A stretch of DNA of 64,000 nucleotides from Pseudomonas sp. MYb327 (GTDB lineage Bacteria > Pseudomonadota > Gammaproteobacteria > Pseudomonadales > Pseudomonadaceae), in assembly GCF_040438925.1 (NCBI RefSeq), contig NZ_CP159258.1:4230001-4294000 (forward strand). The letters run 5' to 3'. The notes beneath the pieces were generated by a model. The model was not told where the DNA came from. It did not search any database and worked only from the letters and a program-made list of their open reading frames with translations. The first letter of the stretch is position 1. Every line of letters begins with the position of its first letter. Positions 17,887 through 27,794 of this stretch are shown in pieces. Both the position numbers and the translations under genes were made by a program.

Positions 17887-18906
17887 CTATCGGTACAACA
17901 CTTTCTCCGCCAATTCATCCGCCACCCGCGCCGGCGAACGTTTTTCCGCTTGCGCGTGGGCGAACACCTCGGTGAGTCGCGAACTGATTTTCGACAGGTG
18001 TGCGGTGATGGTTCCCAACTCTTCGCCCCGGTGTTTGAGCGAAACATAAATCAGCCCGCCGGCATTGATCACGTAGTCCGGCGCATACAGGATGCCGCGC
18101 CGCTCCAACTGATCAGCGACGTCCAGATGAGTCAATTGGTTGTTCGCCGAACCTGCCACTGCCGAGCAGCGCAGTTGCGTGACGCTGTGGCTGTTCAGCA
18201 CCCCGCCCAAACCACATGGCGCGAGAATATCGCAAGGCGTGCTGAGCAATGCGTCGTTGGCAATCGGGTGCGCGCCGAGTTGCTCCATCGCCAATTGCAC
18301 CTTGCCGTGATCGATATCGCTGACCAGCAGTTCAGCCCCGGCGGCGTGCAACTGTTCCGCCAGGGCATAGCCGACGTTGCCCAAGCCCTGAATGGCCACG
18401 CGCAGGCCTTCGAGGTTATCGCTGCCCAGCCGCGCCATCGCCGTGGCGCGAATACCGGTGAACACCCCCATCGCCGCGTGCGGAGCAGGGTCGCCCGCCG
18501 AGGTGGTGCTGGTGACATGTTGGGTCTGCTGAGCGATGCAATCCATGTCCGCCACCGAAGTGCCGCTGTCGATGGCCGTGATGTAGCGCCCATCGAGCTG
18601 ATTGATACAGCGCCCGAAAGCCTCAAAGAGCGCAGCGCGGTTGGACACATGAATCGGACGGATAATCACCGCCACCCCGCCGCCCTGGGCCAGACCGGCC
18701 AGGGCCGCCTTGTAACTCATGCCTTGGGCAAGACGCACTGCGTCCTCGACCGCGGATTCGTCGCTGGGATAGGCAAGGTAACGACAACCACCCAGGGCAG
18801 GCCCCAAACGGCTGTTATGAATGGCAATGACCGCCTTCAACCCGGTGGTCGGGTCGACGCTCAGATGCAGCGATTCAAGGCGAGTGCTTTGCATGAGAGC
18901 GAACAT
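17887..18906 (-). CDS. Leu/Phe/Val (Glu) dehydrogenase family protein, catalytic Lys replaced
   Basis: A 339-residue member of the Glu/Leu/Phe/Val dehydrogenase family, closest in length and layout to leucine dehydrogenase. It has a substrate domain at about 1-135 and an NAD Rossmann domain with GLGNVG at about 175. The substrate-anchoring lysine is present (GMSYK, Lys66). The second, catalytic lysine of the GGGK motif is replaced: the sequence reads AQGGGVAV, with Val78. This breaks the family signature, so classical oxidative deamination of branched-chain amino acids is doubtful despite the usual ldh label. It is a single gene, convergent with yebG. Confidence 0.85.
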   Translation of the reverse strand: MFALMQSTRLESLHLSVDPTTGLKAVIAIHNSRLGPALGGCRYLAYPSDESAVEDAVRLAQGMSYKAALAGLAQGGGVAVIIRPIHVSNRAALFEAFGRCINQLDGRYITAIDSGTSVADMDCIAQQTQHVTSTTSAGDPAPHAAMGVFTGIRATAMARLGSDNLEGLRVAIQGLGNVGYALAEQLHAAGAELLVSDIDHGKVQLAMEQLGAHPIANDALLSTPCDILAPCGLGGVLNSHSVTQLRCSAVAGSANNQLTHLDVADQLERRGILYAPDYVINAGGLIYVSLKHRGEELGTITAHLSKISSRLTEVFAHAQAEKRSPARVADELAEKVLYR

Positions 18907-19089
18907 CGTAAGGCTCCCGAATCACTTCTTGTAGTCGCCAGTATAGGCTTGCGCTCAAAAATTGCAGAAGCGCACCGGAATAAAAGTAGCGGCTAATCAG
19001 GCTTTCGGAAATAACCCGGTTACTCGCCTTTATGGCACTGGACGAATGTCGGAGACGGGGCTAAAACGAGGCATTGCCCGGAGATTCAG

Positions 19090-19893
19090 ATGACACCGCG
19101 CCAATCGTTTTTCAACTGTCTACAACGTTCACCGCCCGCACTGTTCGAGGCGGCGCTATGGATTGCGGTCGAGCACGACAAAGAGGTGAACCCGGAAGCC
19201 GTATTGCAAGATTTCAAGGATCTGCAACAGCGGGTCAGTTACGGTTTGCCGATGCTGCCGGTAAGCGAATTGGCGCAACCGCTGTTAAGGCGCATGAATG
19301 ATCTGGGTTTCGCCCAGGACGACTTCACGCCCTTGCGCCCGCAAGCGGCATTGGTCGATAAAGTCCTGGAACGCCGACGCGGTCAGCCGCTGGCATTGGG
19401 ATTGATTGCGCTGCAGTTGGCCAGAGGCCTGGAAATCCCTATGGTTGGCGTCAATTTCCCAGGCCATTTTCTCTTACGGGTGCCGGGCGCCGATCACTTG
19501 CTCGACCCGTGCGGCGGCCGGCGGCTGTATCCCAACGATTGCCGTGAGCTCCTGCATCGCCAGTACGGCCCGAACATGAAGCTCAGCGCCGAACACCTGG
19601 TCACCGCCGAGCCGGTGCAAATGCTCCAACGGCTGTCGCGTAACCTGCGCCAGTTGCATCTTTCCCACGATGACTACATCGGTGCGCTGATCGACGCCGA
19701 GCGCGTGCTGGAACTGGGCAACGCCAATGCCGCCGATTACCTGGCCCGGGCCAGCCTTTATCAACGACTGGAATGCCCCAATGCCGAGCGTTTCGACCTG
19801 GAACATGCCCTGCTGCTGAGCGACGATCCGATCCAGCGGATTCGACTGACGGAACGGCTAGGCCACCTGCCACCGAACTCCATCGTCCATTAA
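19090..19893 (+). CDS. SirB1-family transglutaminase-like/TPR protein
   Basis: A 267-residue cytosolic protein of the SirB1 family. It has a transglutaminase-like core at about residues 35-170 (RRRGQPLALGLIALQLARGLEIPMVG, then FPGHFLLRVP and DPCGGRRL) and a helical TPR-like C-terminus. The His and Asp of FPGHFLLR and LLDPCGG sit where a papain-like site would be, but no nucleophilic Cys is obvious before them, which is usual for this family. The function is unknown. A large palindrome follows the stop. Confidence 0.85.
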   Translation: MTPRQSFFNCLQRSPPALFEAALWIAVEHDKEVNPEAVLQDFKDLQQRVSYGLPMLPVSELAQPLLRRMNDLGFAQDDFTPLRPQAALVDKVLERRRGQPLALGLIALQLARGLEIPMVGVNFPGHFLLRVPGADHLLDPCGGRRLYPNDCRELLHRQYGPNMKLSAEHLVTAEPVQMLQRLSRNLRQLHLSHDDYIGALIDAERVLELGNANAADYLARASLYQRLECPNAERFDLEHALLLSDDPIQRIRLTERLGHLPPNSIVH

Positions 19894-19901
19894 AAGAAAA
19901 G

Positions 19902-19971
19902 CAAAAGATCGCAGCCTTCAGCAGCGCCTACGGAGATCAATGTAGGCGCTGCTGAAGGCTGCGATCTTTTG
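19902..19971. repeat. 30-bp perfect inverted repeat (REP family with GATCGCAGCCTTC core)
   Basis: Two 30-base arms, perfectly complementary, enclose a 10-base loop. The core CAAAAGATCGCAGCCTTC recurs imperfectly at 40472-40551. Between convergent genes it probably also stops transcription, since T-rich sequence lies at the right end. Confidence 0.9.
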
Positions 19972-19983
19972 ATCTTGCTCTTA

Positions 19984-20619
19984 TCAAGGCGTATCTGGCT
20001 GATTCGCTGGATGCGCCTTGATGAACGCCGGGTGACTAGCCGCCAATGCCGCTACTCGCCGGATTCGCGGATAAGCCTCGAGGGAAATGTTGAAGCGCTC
20101 GGCGGCGTACAACTGCGGGATCAGGTAGACGTCCGCCAAACCTGGCTCAGGTCCGAAGCAATAACCGTCATCGCCAATCAGTCGTTCTACGGTCCCCAGG
20201 CCCTGGCTGATCCAGTGCCCGATCCACTCCACTACCTGCGGCTCATCGTGACCCAGTTGCCGCAGCTTGTTGAGCACGCTGACGTTGTGCAGCGGATGCA
20301 CATCGCAGCCAATCACCGCCGCCACACCACGCTCATGAGCGCGGGCAGCGAGATCTTTGGACAGCAGCGGCACCTGTGGATAACGTTCTTCCAGGTACTC
20401 AATGATCGCCGGTGACTGGATCACTAACTCACCTTCATCGGTGCGCAAGGCCGGTACTCGACCTTGCGGGTTGACCGCCAGGTAGGGCGGCTGCCGATGT
20501 TCACCACCTGGCGGCGCGATCAGATTGATCGGCAGCGCCTGGTAATCCAGCCCCTTCAATGCCAACGCGATGCGCACCCGATAGGAAGAGGTCGAGCGGT
20601 AGTAGGTATAGAGCTCCAT
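19984..20619 (-). CDS. maiA: Maleylacetoacetate isomerase
   Basis: A 211-residue zeta-class glutathione transferase. It isomerises maleylacetoacetate to fumarylacetoacetate using glutathione, the middle step after ring cleavage in tyrosine/phenylalanine breakdown. The N-terminal thioredoxin-fold motif YRSTSSYRVRIALALKG carries the SSCR-like active-site element (SSYR here). The C-terminal domain has the usual VHPLHN stretch. It is the third gene of the hmgA-fahA-maiA operon, 12 bases after fahA. Confidence 0.95.
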   Translation of the reverse strand: MELYTYYRSTSSYRVRIALALKGLDYQALPINLIAPPGGEHRQPPYLAVNPQGRVPALRTDEGELVIQSPAIIEYLEERYPQVPLLSKDLAARAHERGVAAVIGCDVHPLHNVSVLNKLRQLGHDEPQVVEWIGHWISQGLGTVERLIGDDGYCFGPEPGLADVYLIPQLYAAERFNISLEAYPRIRRVAALAASHPAFIKAHPANQPDTP

Positions 20620-20631
20620 GACCCGATCCTC

Positions 20632-21936
20632 TTAACGCGCCGCCAGCACTTTGCCACGGCATTCGCCGAAACCGATGGAGGCAAAACCTTCGCGGCTGCA
20701 ACGGCCACGCAGGATGATTTCGTCGCCGTCTTCAAGGAACTTGCGTACCTCGCCAGACGCCAGTTCAATCGGTTTTTTACCGCCCTCGGTGATCTCCAGC
20801 AGGCTGCCGAACTGACCGTTTTCCGGGCCGGACAATGTGCCCGAACCGAACAAGTCACCGGCCTGCAATTGGCAGCCGTTGACGCTGTGGTGCGCAACCA
20901 TTTGCGCCACGGTCCAGTACATGTGTTTCGAGTTACTCAAGGTCAGGCGATGGGCCGGCAGATTCTGTTCGCGCATGGCTTCGGTGAGCAGCAGCACCTC
21001 CAGCTCGATATCGAAAGCGCCAGCGGCTTGATCGCGCTTATCAAACAGATACGGCAGCGGCTGTGGATCGCCTTCCGGGCGTGCAGGCTGGGCGCGGCGG
21101 AACGGCTCCAGCGCTTCAGCCGTTACCACCCAGGGTGAAATGCTGGTGATGAAACTCTTCGACAGGAAGGGCCCCAGCGGTTGGTATTCCCAAGCCTGGA
21201 TATCGCGCGCCGACCAGTCATTGAGCAGGCAGAAACCGGCGATGTGATCGGCGGCATCACCAATGGCGATGGAGTCGCCCATGTCGTTGCCCTGGCCGAT
21301 CCAGATCCCCAGCTCCAGTTCGTAGTCCAGGCGTGCACATGGCCCAAACGTCGGCTCGGTCTGGCCGGCCGGCAGGGTCTGGCCTTTCGGACGGCGTACG
21401 TCAGTGCCGGACGGGCGAATGGTCGAAGCGCGACCGTGGTAGCCGATCGGCACGTACTTGTAGTTCGGCAGCAACGGATTGTCCGGGCGGAACAGTTTGC
21501 CGACGTTCTGCGCGTGCTCGATGCCGACGTAGAAATCGGTGTAGTCGTTGATTTTCGCCGGCAGGTGCATTTCGCAATCCGCCGCCAGCGGCAGCAGCTT
21601 TGCGCCTTGGGCTTCGATCTTGCCGTGCAGTGTGCTGCCATCCTTGAGCAATTCGATCAACCGCTCACGCAGGGCTACGCGTGCTTCGCGCCCCAGCTCG
21701 AAGAACGCATTCAACTGGCCGCCACGAGTGGCTTCGACAGCGGCTTTTGCAGCGCCATCGAACAAGCCGGCATCCAGTGCCGCTTCAAGATCAAGGATAT
21801 GGTCGCCGATGGCCACGCCACTGCGTGGCGCCGAACCTTTCACGCTGAATACGCCCAACGGCAGGTTTTGCAGCGGGAAATCCGCATGGTCGTTGGCGGA
21901 AGCAACCCAGCTGCGAGGGATGGAAGTCTGCGTCAT
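20632..21936 (-). CDS. fahA: Fumarylacetoacetase
   Basis: A 434-residue fumarylacetoacetate hydrolase; it cleaves fumarylacetoacetate to fumarate and acetoacetate. The full-length FAH N-terminal domain (about 1-125) precedes the catalytic domain. That domain has the metal- and substrate-binding run DYTDFYVGIEHAQNVG, then YHGRASTI and LDYELELGIWIG. It starts 3 bases after hmgA stops, so the two are tightly coupled. It is called hmgB in P. putida nomenclature. Confidence 0.97.
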   Translation of the reverse strand: MTQTSIPRSWVASANDHADFPLQNLPLGVFSVKGSAPRSGVAIGDHILDLEAALDAGLFDGAAKAAVEATRGGQLNAFFELGREARVALRERLIELLKDGSTLHGKIEAQGAKLLPLAADCEMHLPAKINDYTDFYVGIEHAQNVGKLFRPDNPLLPNYKYVPIGYHGRASTIRPSGTDVRRPKGQTLPAGQTEPTFGPCARLDYELELGIWIGQGNDMGDSIAIGDAADHIAGFCLLNDWSARDIQAWEYQPLGPFLSKSFITSISPWVVTAEALEPFRRAQPARPEGDPQPLPYLFDKRDQAAGAFDIELEVLLLTEAMREQNLPAHRLTLSNSKHMYWTVAQMVAHHSVNGCQLQAGDLFGSGTLSGPENGQFGSLLEITEGGKKPIELASGEVRKFLEDGDEIILRGRCSREGFASIGFGECRGKVLAAR

Positions 21937-21939
21937 GGG

Positions 21940-23244
21940 TTATCTCCGGGTCGGGTCGAAAGTGGCGGGCAACGTGGCCCAGCAAGCATCGTAGTTGGTT
22001 TGCAGTTGCGGGCAATCGAGGGCGTAGCGGCTCGGACGCAGCACTTGGCTGGTCTCGAACATGAAGGCCATGGTGTTGTCGATTTTCGCTGGTTTGAGGT
22101 CGGCGTTAATCGCCTTGGTGCACGTCTCGCCGTCCGGGCCGTGGGCACTCATGCAGCTGTGCAGTGACGCGCCGCCGGGCACAAAACCTTCGGCCTTGGC
22201 ATCGTATTCGCCTTGGATCAGACCCATGAATTCGTTCATCAGGTTGCGATGGAACCACGGTGGACGGAAGGTATTCTCGGCCACCATCCAGCGCGGCGGG
22301 AAAATCACGAAGTCGAGATTGGCCAGGCCGTGGACACTGGTCGGCGAGGTCAGAACGGTAAAGATCGACGGGTCCGGGTGATCGAAACTGACGGTGCCAA
22401 TGGTGTTGAAACGGCGCAGGTCATATTTGTACGGCACGTTGTTGCCGTGCCAGGCGACCACGTTCAACGGCGAGTGATTGAGCTCGCAACCCCACAACTG
22501 GCCGAGGAATTTCTGCACCAGGGTTGTCGGCTGCTGAAGGTTTTCATAAGAAGCCACCGGGGTCAGGAAGTCCCGTGGATTAGCCAGGCCGTTGCTGCCG
22601 ATCGGCCCCAGGTCCGGCAGACGCAATGGCGCACCGTGGTTCTCGGCGATATAGCCGCGGGCTTGCGGGTCGAGCAGTTCGACGCGGAATTTCAGCCCGC
22701 GAGGCAGCACGACAATCTCCAGTGGAGCTACGTCCAGCACACCCAATTCGGTAGCGATGCGCAGACGGCCCTGTTGCGGCACCAGCAGCATTTCGCCGTC
22801 AGCGTTGAAGAACACGCGCTCCATGGAACGATTGGCGCGATATTGGTAGATGCTGATCCCCGCAGGCTTATCCGCGCCGGAGTTGGCCGCCATGCTCACC
22901 AGGCCGTCAATGAAATCAGTCGGCTCGGCGGGAATTTCCAACGCGTTCCAGCGCAAGCGATTGGGGGTTACTTCCCCCAATGGTCCGCCGGCCAGTTGCC
23001 GCTCGAGTTTGACGAATGCCGGGTGGTTGGCCGACGGCTGAATGCGATACATCCACGTCCGCCGCGCTTCGCTGCGGGCCATGGTGAACGCCGTGCCGGA
23101 AAACAGTTCGGTGTAGAGGCCGTAAGGTGCTTTTTGCGGGGAGTTCTGGCCGACGGGCAATGCGCCGGGCAGCGCTTCACTGCTGAATTCATTGCCGAAG
23201 CCTGACTGATAGGCCAGTGCTGGCGTCGTTGAATCGGAGTTCAT
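21940..23244 (-). CDS. hmgA: Homogentisate 1,2-dioxygenase
   Basis: A 434-residue non-haem iron dioxygenase; it opens the ring of homogentisate to maleylacetoacetate. Family hallmarks are YQSGFGNEF at the N-terminus, [19 protein letters not shown] with iron-site residues, and [12 protein letters not shown] chose the ATG giving MNSDSTTP because a perfect AGGAGG precedes it; an ATG 20 codons earlier would consume that site and the operator region. It is the first gene of the operon, divergent from hmgR. Confidence 0.97.
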   Translation of the reverse strand: MNSDSTTPALAYQSGFGNEFSSEALPGALPVGQNSPQKAPYGLYTELFSGTAFTMARSEARRTWMYRIQPSANHPAFVKLERQLAGGPLGEVTPNRLRWNALEIPAEPTDFIDGLVSMAANSGADKPAGISIYQYRANRSMERVFFNADGEMLLVPQQGRLRIATELGVLDVAPLEIVVLPRGLKFRVELLDPQARGYIAENHGAPLRLPDLGPIGSNGLANPRDFLTPVASYENLQQPTTLVQKFLGQLWGCELNHSPLNVVAWHGNNVPYKYDLRRFNTIGTVSFDHPDPSIFTVLTSPTSVHGLANLDFVIFPPRWMVAENTFRPPWFHRNLMNEFMGLIQGEYDAKAEGFVPGGASLHSCMSAHGPDGETCTKAINADLKPAKIDNTMAFMFETSQVLRPSRYALDCPQLQTNYDACWATLPATFDPTRR

Positions 23245-23321
23245 GGAGCCTCCTGAACAGGGAGTCGACAGTGGCCGATGGCTCAATTGCAGAGGTCGTG
23301 GCACGTCGCGGTTATTTTTAT

Positions 23322-23347
23322 CGTAATTCGATTACGCATAACGTAAT
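23322..23347. promoter_or_regulatory. Candidate HmgR operator with three half-sites
   Basis: CGTAAT-TCG-ATTACG at 23322-23336 and ATTACG-CATAA-CGTAAT at 23331-23347 are two overlapping perfect inverted repeats sharing the middle half-site. They lie between hmgA and hmgR. IclR-type regulators bind such palindromes, so this is the likely HmgR site. Confidence 0.7.
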
Positions 23348-23409
23348 TTGATTGGTATTGACCGTCAAGCTATAAAGACGCCCATTCGTCCCGGGATCAC
23401 ACTGCCTCC

Positions 23410-24231
23410 ATGGAAAAGCCTGATAGCAACGGTAAACAGAAAGTCCGCTCGGCCGAGGTAGGCACTGACATCCTCAAGGCCCTGGCCGAGTTGTCACCCT
23501 CGACTTCGCTTTCGCGCCTGGCTGAACACGTGCAGATGCCGGCGAGCAAAGTTCACCGCTATTTGCAGGCGCTGATCGCCAGTGGCTTTGCCGAACAGAA
23601 CGCCGCGACCAACCATTACGGCCTGGGCCGTGAAGCCTTGCGCGTGGGGCTGGCGGCACTCAACAGTATGGACGTGCTGAAAGTATCCGCCCTGCCCCTG
23701 GCCGAGCTGCGCGACGACTTGAACGAAACCTGTTTTTTGGCGGTGTGGGGCAACCAGGGTGCAACCGTGGTGCGTATCGAACCGGCGGTGCGAGCGGTGA
23801 CGGTAGTCACGCAATTGGGTTCCGTGCTGCCGTTGCTCAGCTCTTCGACCGGACTGGTCTTTGGCGCGTATCTACCCAAACGCGAAACCGTGGATTTGCG
23901 CGAACAGGAATTGCACGCTCATACAGCGCACGCGCTGGCAGACGATCAGGCCTATGCCGCCATCTGCGAACAAATCCGCGCGCGCGGCCTGCATCATGTG
24001 CATGGCTTGCTGATGCCTGGCGTGGATGCGTTATCGGCCCCCGTGTTTAACGCAATGGGCAATGTCGTGGCCGTGCTGACGGTGGTTGGCCCGACATCGT
24101 TGTTTCATGCCGATGAAAACGGCCCCGCGGCGCAGCGATTACTCGCGGCAACGCGGGCCGTCAGTTGGCGGATGGGTTACCAAAGCCGCCCAGGATCAGA
24201 TCAGGAAATCGGGAACAATTTCGATCACTAA
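23410..24231 (+). CDS. hmgR: IclR-family regulator of homogentisate operon
   Basis: A 273-residue IclR-type regulator. The winged helix is at about residues 14-75 (LKALAELSPSTSLSRLAEHV, then MPASKVHRYLQALIASGFAEQ). The effector domain is at about 80-258. It is divergent from hmgA. The P. putida HmgR represses the hmg genes and responds to homogentisate, and the same role is inferred from position. Its last 36 bases overlap the tail of a convergent AT-rich gene. Confidence 0.92.
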   Translation: MEKPDSNGKQKVRSAEVGTDILKALAELSPSTSLSRLAEHVQMPASKVHRYLQALIASGFAEQNAATNHYGLGREALRVGLAALNSMDVLKVSALPLAELRDDLNETCFLAVWGNQGATVVRIEPAVRAVTVVTQLGSVLPLLSSSTGLVFGAYLPKRETVDLREQELHAHTAHALADDQAYAAICEQIRARGLHHVHGLLMPGVDALSAPVFNAMGNVVAVLTVVGPTSLFHADENGPAAQRLLAATRAVSWRMGYQSRPGSDQEIGNNFDH

Positions 24232-24885
24232 ATGGGTGATATCCCGTGGCGTGAGCTGCGGATGCAGATGATCTTCCTCAGCGCTGTGAGCGACCGTATA
24301 AACACCCGAATGGTCGCCATGGTAATAAGGAATTTCATCGTGGCGCAGAGATTCAAATAAATCGTCAGCCAAACGTCGAGACTTGAATACTTTTCGCTCA
24401 CCATTTTCAATAATGAAACTGGTGATATACACCTCATCAAAGTTGATATCAGTCACACTTCGCTCCAGCGCCCCCCTTACATCTTCAAGACCTAAAGACC
24501 GAACCGAGCGTTTGGCGAGGTTAATGGATGGCTCCGTCGTCAACGCCCTCACTATCTCAATAACAATTTTTTCAAAACCCAACAACTCCAGCCCGATTAC
24601 TTTTTCTTTTGAATCAAAGGAAAACCGGCGAATGAAGATATCGCTTAGATTTTGCACATAATTTGGATACTGCTCTCTTTTCACCCACTCCATTGTCTCT
24701 TCAAATAACGTCCGCGAAGATTCAACTCCCCCGCCTAGAATATCCACCAACGTATTAATATACGCATTGAAAGGGCTGACTCCAAACCCCTGCAGGCGTT
24801 CAGTCAACAGCACCTCTACCGCAAAATCCGCACGAATGTTTTTCAGCAATTTAACATTGCTGCTTGCAAAAAAACTGTCACTCAT
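24196..24885 (-). CDS. Hypothetical protein, AT-rich orphan overlapping hmgR
   Basis: A 229-residue protein that I do not recognise. It has no signal peptide and no membrane span. Predicted structure is mainly helical for residues 1-140 and mixed beta after that, with an acidic, His-containing stretch near 195-215 (YYHGDHSGVY, SAEEDHLHP). I chose the ATG giving MSDSFF because AAGGGA lies 7 bases before it; an ATG 11 codons upstream has no such site. Base use is far more AT-rich than in the flanking genes except in the last 12 codons, which overlap hmgR. This suggests acquired DNA whose reading frame ends inside the older gene. Confidence 0.7.
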   Translation of the reverse strand: MSDSFFASSNVKLLKNIRADFAVEVLLTERLQGFGVSPFNAYINTLVDILGGGVESSRTLFEETMEWVKREQYPNYVQNLSDIFIRRFSFDSKEKVIGLELLGFEKIVIEIVRALTTEPSINLAKRSVRSLGLEDVRGALERSVTDINFDEVYITSFIIENGERKVFKSRRLADDLFESLRHDEIPYYHGDHSGVYTVAHSAEEDHLHPQLTPRDITHLVIEIVPDFLI

Positions 24886-25107
24886 AAAAATCCCTTTCTC
24901 AGTATAAAACTCGAGCATCCCGCCCGAACCATTGATTAACTAACAAATCCTAAATCACTTAACACCACTCATTGAGATGATGCACCCACAGAGAAACCAC
25001 TTACTTCATTGTGCAGCACTGCAAGCCAAACTAAACTTACAGCGAACAATTAAAAAAAACACAACCAAGTTGTGTGCATTCGTAAAGCAACCCTATAACT
25101 TTACAAC

Positions 25108-27654
25108 TTAATTGACCACGCCCATTGCTTTAGCTTTGGCCACGGCTTGCGTACGACGCTCAACACCCAACTTGCTATGAATACGCCGGGCGTGGGTTTT
25201 AACCGTATGTAATGAAATAAACAGCTGCTCGGCAATTTGTTGATTCGAGTTGCCTTGTGCGATCAGGCTGAGTACCTCCAATTCTCGTGCACTCAATGGG
25301 TTAACCTCCAGGGTCGACGGCGTCAGGTGCTCGTCTTCGCCCAAACGGCTGAGCAATGTCGGCTGGCGCAGGCGCAGTTCGCGCAAGGCCTGTTGCAAAT
25401 GGCAACGCCTCACCAATGCCAACCCCGCCTGCAAGGCCGACTTCGCCAATGCCGGCTCGCCGGTCAGGTCTGCCACTTCGCAAATCACCAGCTGAAGCTC
25501 CGCTTCCAACGCCAGCATCGCGTGCTGTTGCGCGTGATCGAGCAAGGCCTTGAGCCGTTCCAGCGGTTGTTTCGCCAGATGCAGATGAGTCTCGGCGAGC
25601 ACCAACTGGTATTCGATACGCGCGATCAGCTCCAGCGTTGCCGGGGGTGCTTGACGAGCACTCGGCCCGCGGTAATGACGCAGTACGCGAGTCAACGCTT
25701 CGCAGGCCAGTTGCGGCCGACCTTGTTGCAACCAGAAGTGACTGCTGACTTGCAGCAGCACACCGCGATAAACCGTGTCGGGAATTTGCCGCTGCTGCAT
25801 CAACCGCTCGGCGTCGCGCAGTCGGTCAAACGCGATCGCGTAATCGTGCTGATTGGCCGCCAGCTGCGCCTGTCCGAGAAAACCATACAGCGCACGTTTG
25901 TCCTGACTGTGCAGGCAATCGCGCAAGCCGCTCTGAAAGAATTCACCGGCCACTTCATCCTGTCCCTGCCAGAGCGCCAGGCGCCCGCGCCGCAAGGCAA
26001 TTCGCCCCAGCAGCGGCGTCGGGCGATCCGCCTGTCGATTCAACAACTCATGGATATCGGCCAGCAGGCTTTCGGCGCGCCGCGGAGCACCGCGTTGCTC
26101 CAGCAACTGCGCATGGTCAAGTTCGAGCAGTCCTTCAAACAACAGCGAACCTTGCGCACGTGCCAGGCACAGCGCCTCTCGGTTGAAGGCCTGCGCGGCG
26201 TCGAGGTCGGCGCTGAGCAGGGCTTGTTGCGTCAGGCCGGACAGGCACAACAATCGCGCCGCCCACGCATCGGCCCCCAGTTCGGCCAGCGCCTCGACAA
26301 AGTGCGCCCGTGCCGCTTCCATGCGCCCCTGCAGGTGCAGCAGCCAACCTTGCTGCGCCTGCCAGCGAGCCAACAGTTGCCGCTGCAGGATTGCCGTCGG
26401 CTGCGGGGTAAACCGGACCATTTGCTCAATGCACAAAGCGGCCTGATCGAAACGCCCTGCAAACAGCAGAGCTGCGGTGATCAACCCTACCAATTGCGGC
26501 GTTCCGAGGGTCAATTCTTCACCCTGGCGCTCATGCAGATTCAATAACAAGCGCACATTCTCTCTGAGGAACAAGTGCTCAAAGCTGAAGTGCTGTAAAA
26601 GACTGACCGCGACCTCGAACTCTTCGGCCAACAATGCCTGCTCGAATGCACCCTGCCAGTCCTCTTCGGCGGTGAACCATTGGCACGCACGCCGATGCCA
26701 GGAACGACCTGCCGAACCTTGTTCGTCACGCATGGCCCGGCCCAGTGGCACGAAGATGCGCAACCATTCGGCGGAGTCTTCCCAGGGCTCGATGAAACAG
26801 CCCATATCCTGCAAGGCGTGCAAGTACTGCGCACCTTCACCGGCGCCGAAAAGATGCTCGCACAGGCTGGCATTGAATCGCGGTAGATGGGCCAGAACCT
26901 GCCAGGCTTCAACCAGTTCCGGCGTCAATGTGTTGAACAGTTCATGCTGCAAATAATCGAGCAGCGTTGCCGAGCGCCCCTGCTGGTTCTCCCCGGCCGC
27001 CCACTGGCATCCGTCGAGCAAGGCAATGCGCACGCCGGCGCACCAGCCACCGCTGCGCTGAATGATCCGCCGGGCCGTACTCGCGGCCTGCGACGGCTCG
27101 ACATGGAGGAGCAACTGTTCGATGTCGTGCTCATTAAACGCCAGCGCACGCCCTTCGCATTCGTACAACTCATCGTCGAGCAATAAACGGGGCCAGTTGC
27201 ATTGCGGACGTCGACGCGTACTTAGCCACCAATTCAACAACGGGTTTCTGATAGCCAGTAATCGGTCCAGCAAACGATCGAGTTCGGGATTGGGCACGCG
27301 GCAGTAATCATCGAGGAACAGCCAGGTCGGCGTCTGCAACCGTGCCAGTGATTCCAGTAGCGTTTGTTCATCCGACGATGACAACCCCAGCGTTTGCGCC
27401 AATCGCCGCTGAAGTTCGGCCACACTCAACGATTCACCCACCAAGGGTAGCCAGTACGCCCGACCCTGCGTCGGCGCACGCAACAGGCACTCGGTGAGCA
27501 GCGCACTTTTGCCGCTGCCGGCCGGTGCACAAAGCAGCTTCACCCGCGCTGGCGAAACCAGCAACGGCTCGATCAAGCGCTCGCGGGACAGGTGATGCGG
27601 CGACAAGCGAGGCAGGAGTCCAGGACGGTCCAGACTCGGCGTCATGGCAGTCAT
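25108..27654 (-). CDS. MalT-like (LAL) LuxR-family ATP-dependent regulator
   Basis: An 848-residue regulator of the large STAND/MalT class. It has an NTPase domain with Walker A APAGSGKS (residues 43-50) and Walker B WLFLDDY (about 110-116), and a long TPR-like helical middle (about 360-760). The C-terminal LuxR helix-turn-helix runs from [20 protein letters not shown] to [15 protein letters not shown]. It lies directly downstream of the DUF1302/DUF1329 genes on the same strand but beyond a terminator, and is a plausible regulator of them. From memory, P. aeruginosa has the same trio. The inducer is unknown. Confidence 0.9.
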   Translation of the reverse strand: MTAMTPSLDRPGLLPRLSPHHLSRERLIEPLLVSPARVKLLCAPAGSGKSALLTECLLRAPTQGRAYWLPLVGESLSVAELQRRLAQTLGLSSSDEQTLLESLARLQTPTWLFLDDYCRVPNPELDRLLDRLLAIRNPLLNWWLSTRRRPQCNWPRLLLDDELYECEGRALAFNEHDIEQLLLHVEPSQAASTARRIIQRSGGWCAGVRIALLDGCQWAAGENQQGRSATLLDYLQHELFNTLTPELVEAWQVLAHLPRFNASLCEHLFGAGEGAQYLHALQDMGCFIEPWEDSAEWLRIFVPLGRAMRDEQGSAGRSWHRRACQWFTAEEDWQGAFEQALLAEEFEVAVSLLQHFSFEHLFLRENVRLLLNLHERQGEELTLGTPQLVGLITAALLFAGRFDQAALCIEQMVRFTPQPTAILQRQLLARWQAQQGWLLHLQGRMEAARAHFVEALAELGADAWAARLLCLSGLTQQALLSADLDAAQAFNREALCLARAQGSLLFEGLLELDHAQLLEQRGAPRRAESLLADIHELLNRQADRPTPLLGRIALRRGRLALWQGQDEVAGEFFQSGLRDCLHSQDKRALYGFLGQAQLAANQHDYAIAFDRLRDAERLMQQRQIPDTVYRGVLLQVSSHFWLQQGRPQLACEALTRVLRHYRGPSARQAPPATLELIARIEYQLVLAETHLHLAKQPLERLKALLDHAQQHAMLALEAELQLVICEVADLTGEPALAKSALQAGLALVRRCHLQQALRELRLRQPTLLSRLGEDEHLTPSTLEVNPLSARELEVLSLIAQGNSNQQIAEQLFISLHTVKTHARRIHSKLGVERRTQAVAKAKAMGVVN

Positions 27655-27745
27655 AGTGATGCGCCTTTTTATAGTTGTGGCGCCACCCTATTCCTCTCTT
27701 GAGCGCTTATTGAAGAAGTATTCAGCAGGCTGATTTGTAGCCATA

Positions 27746-27773
27746 AAAAAGGTGACCATAAAGTCACCTTTTT
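27746..27773. terminator. Terminator of the DUF1302-DUF1329 operon
   Basis: An 11-bp perfect stem (AAAAAGGTGAC with GTCACCTTTTT, 6-base loop) lies 22 bases after the DUF1329 stop, read on the minus strand. It can act in both directions and separates this operon from the LuxR gene. Confidence 0.88.
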
Positions 27774-27794
27774 GTGTAGGAGCCTGTAGGACGA

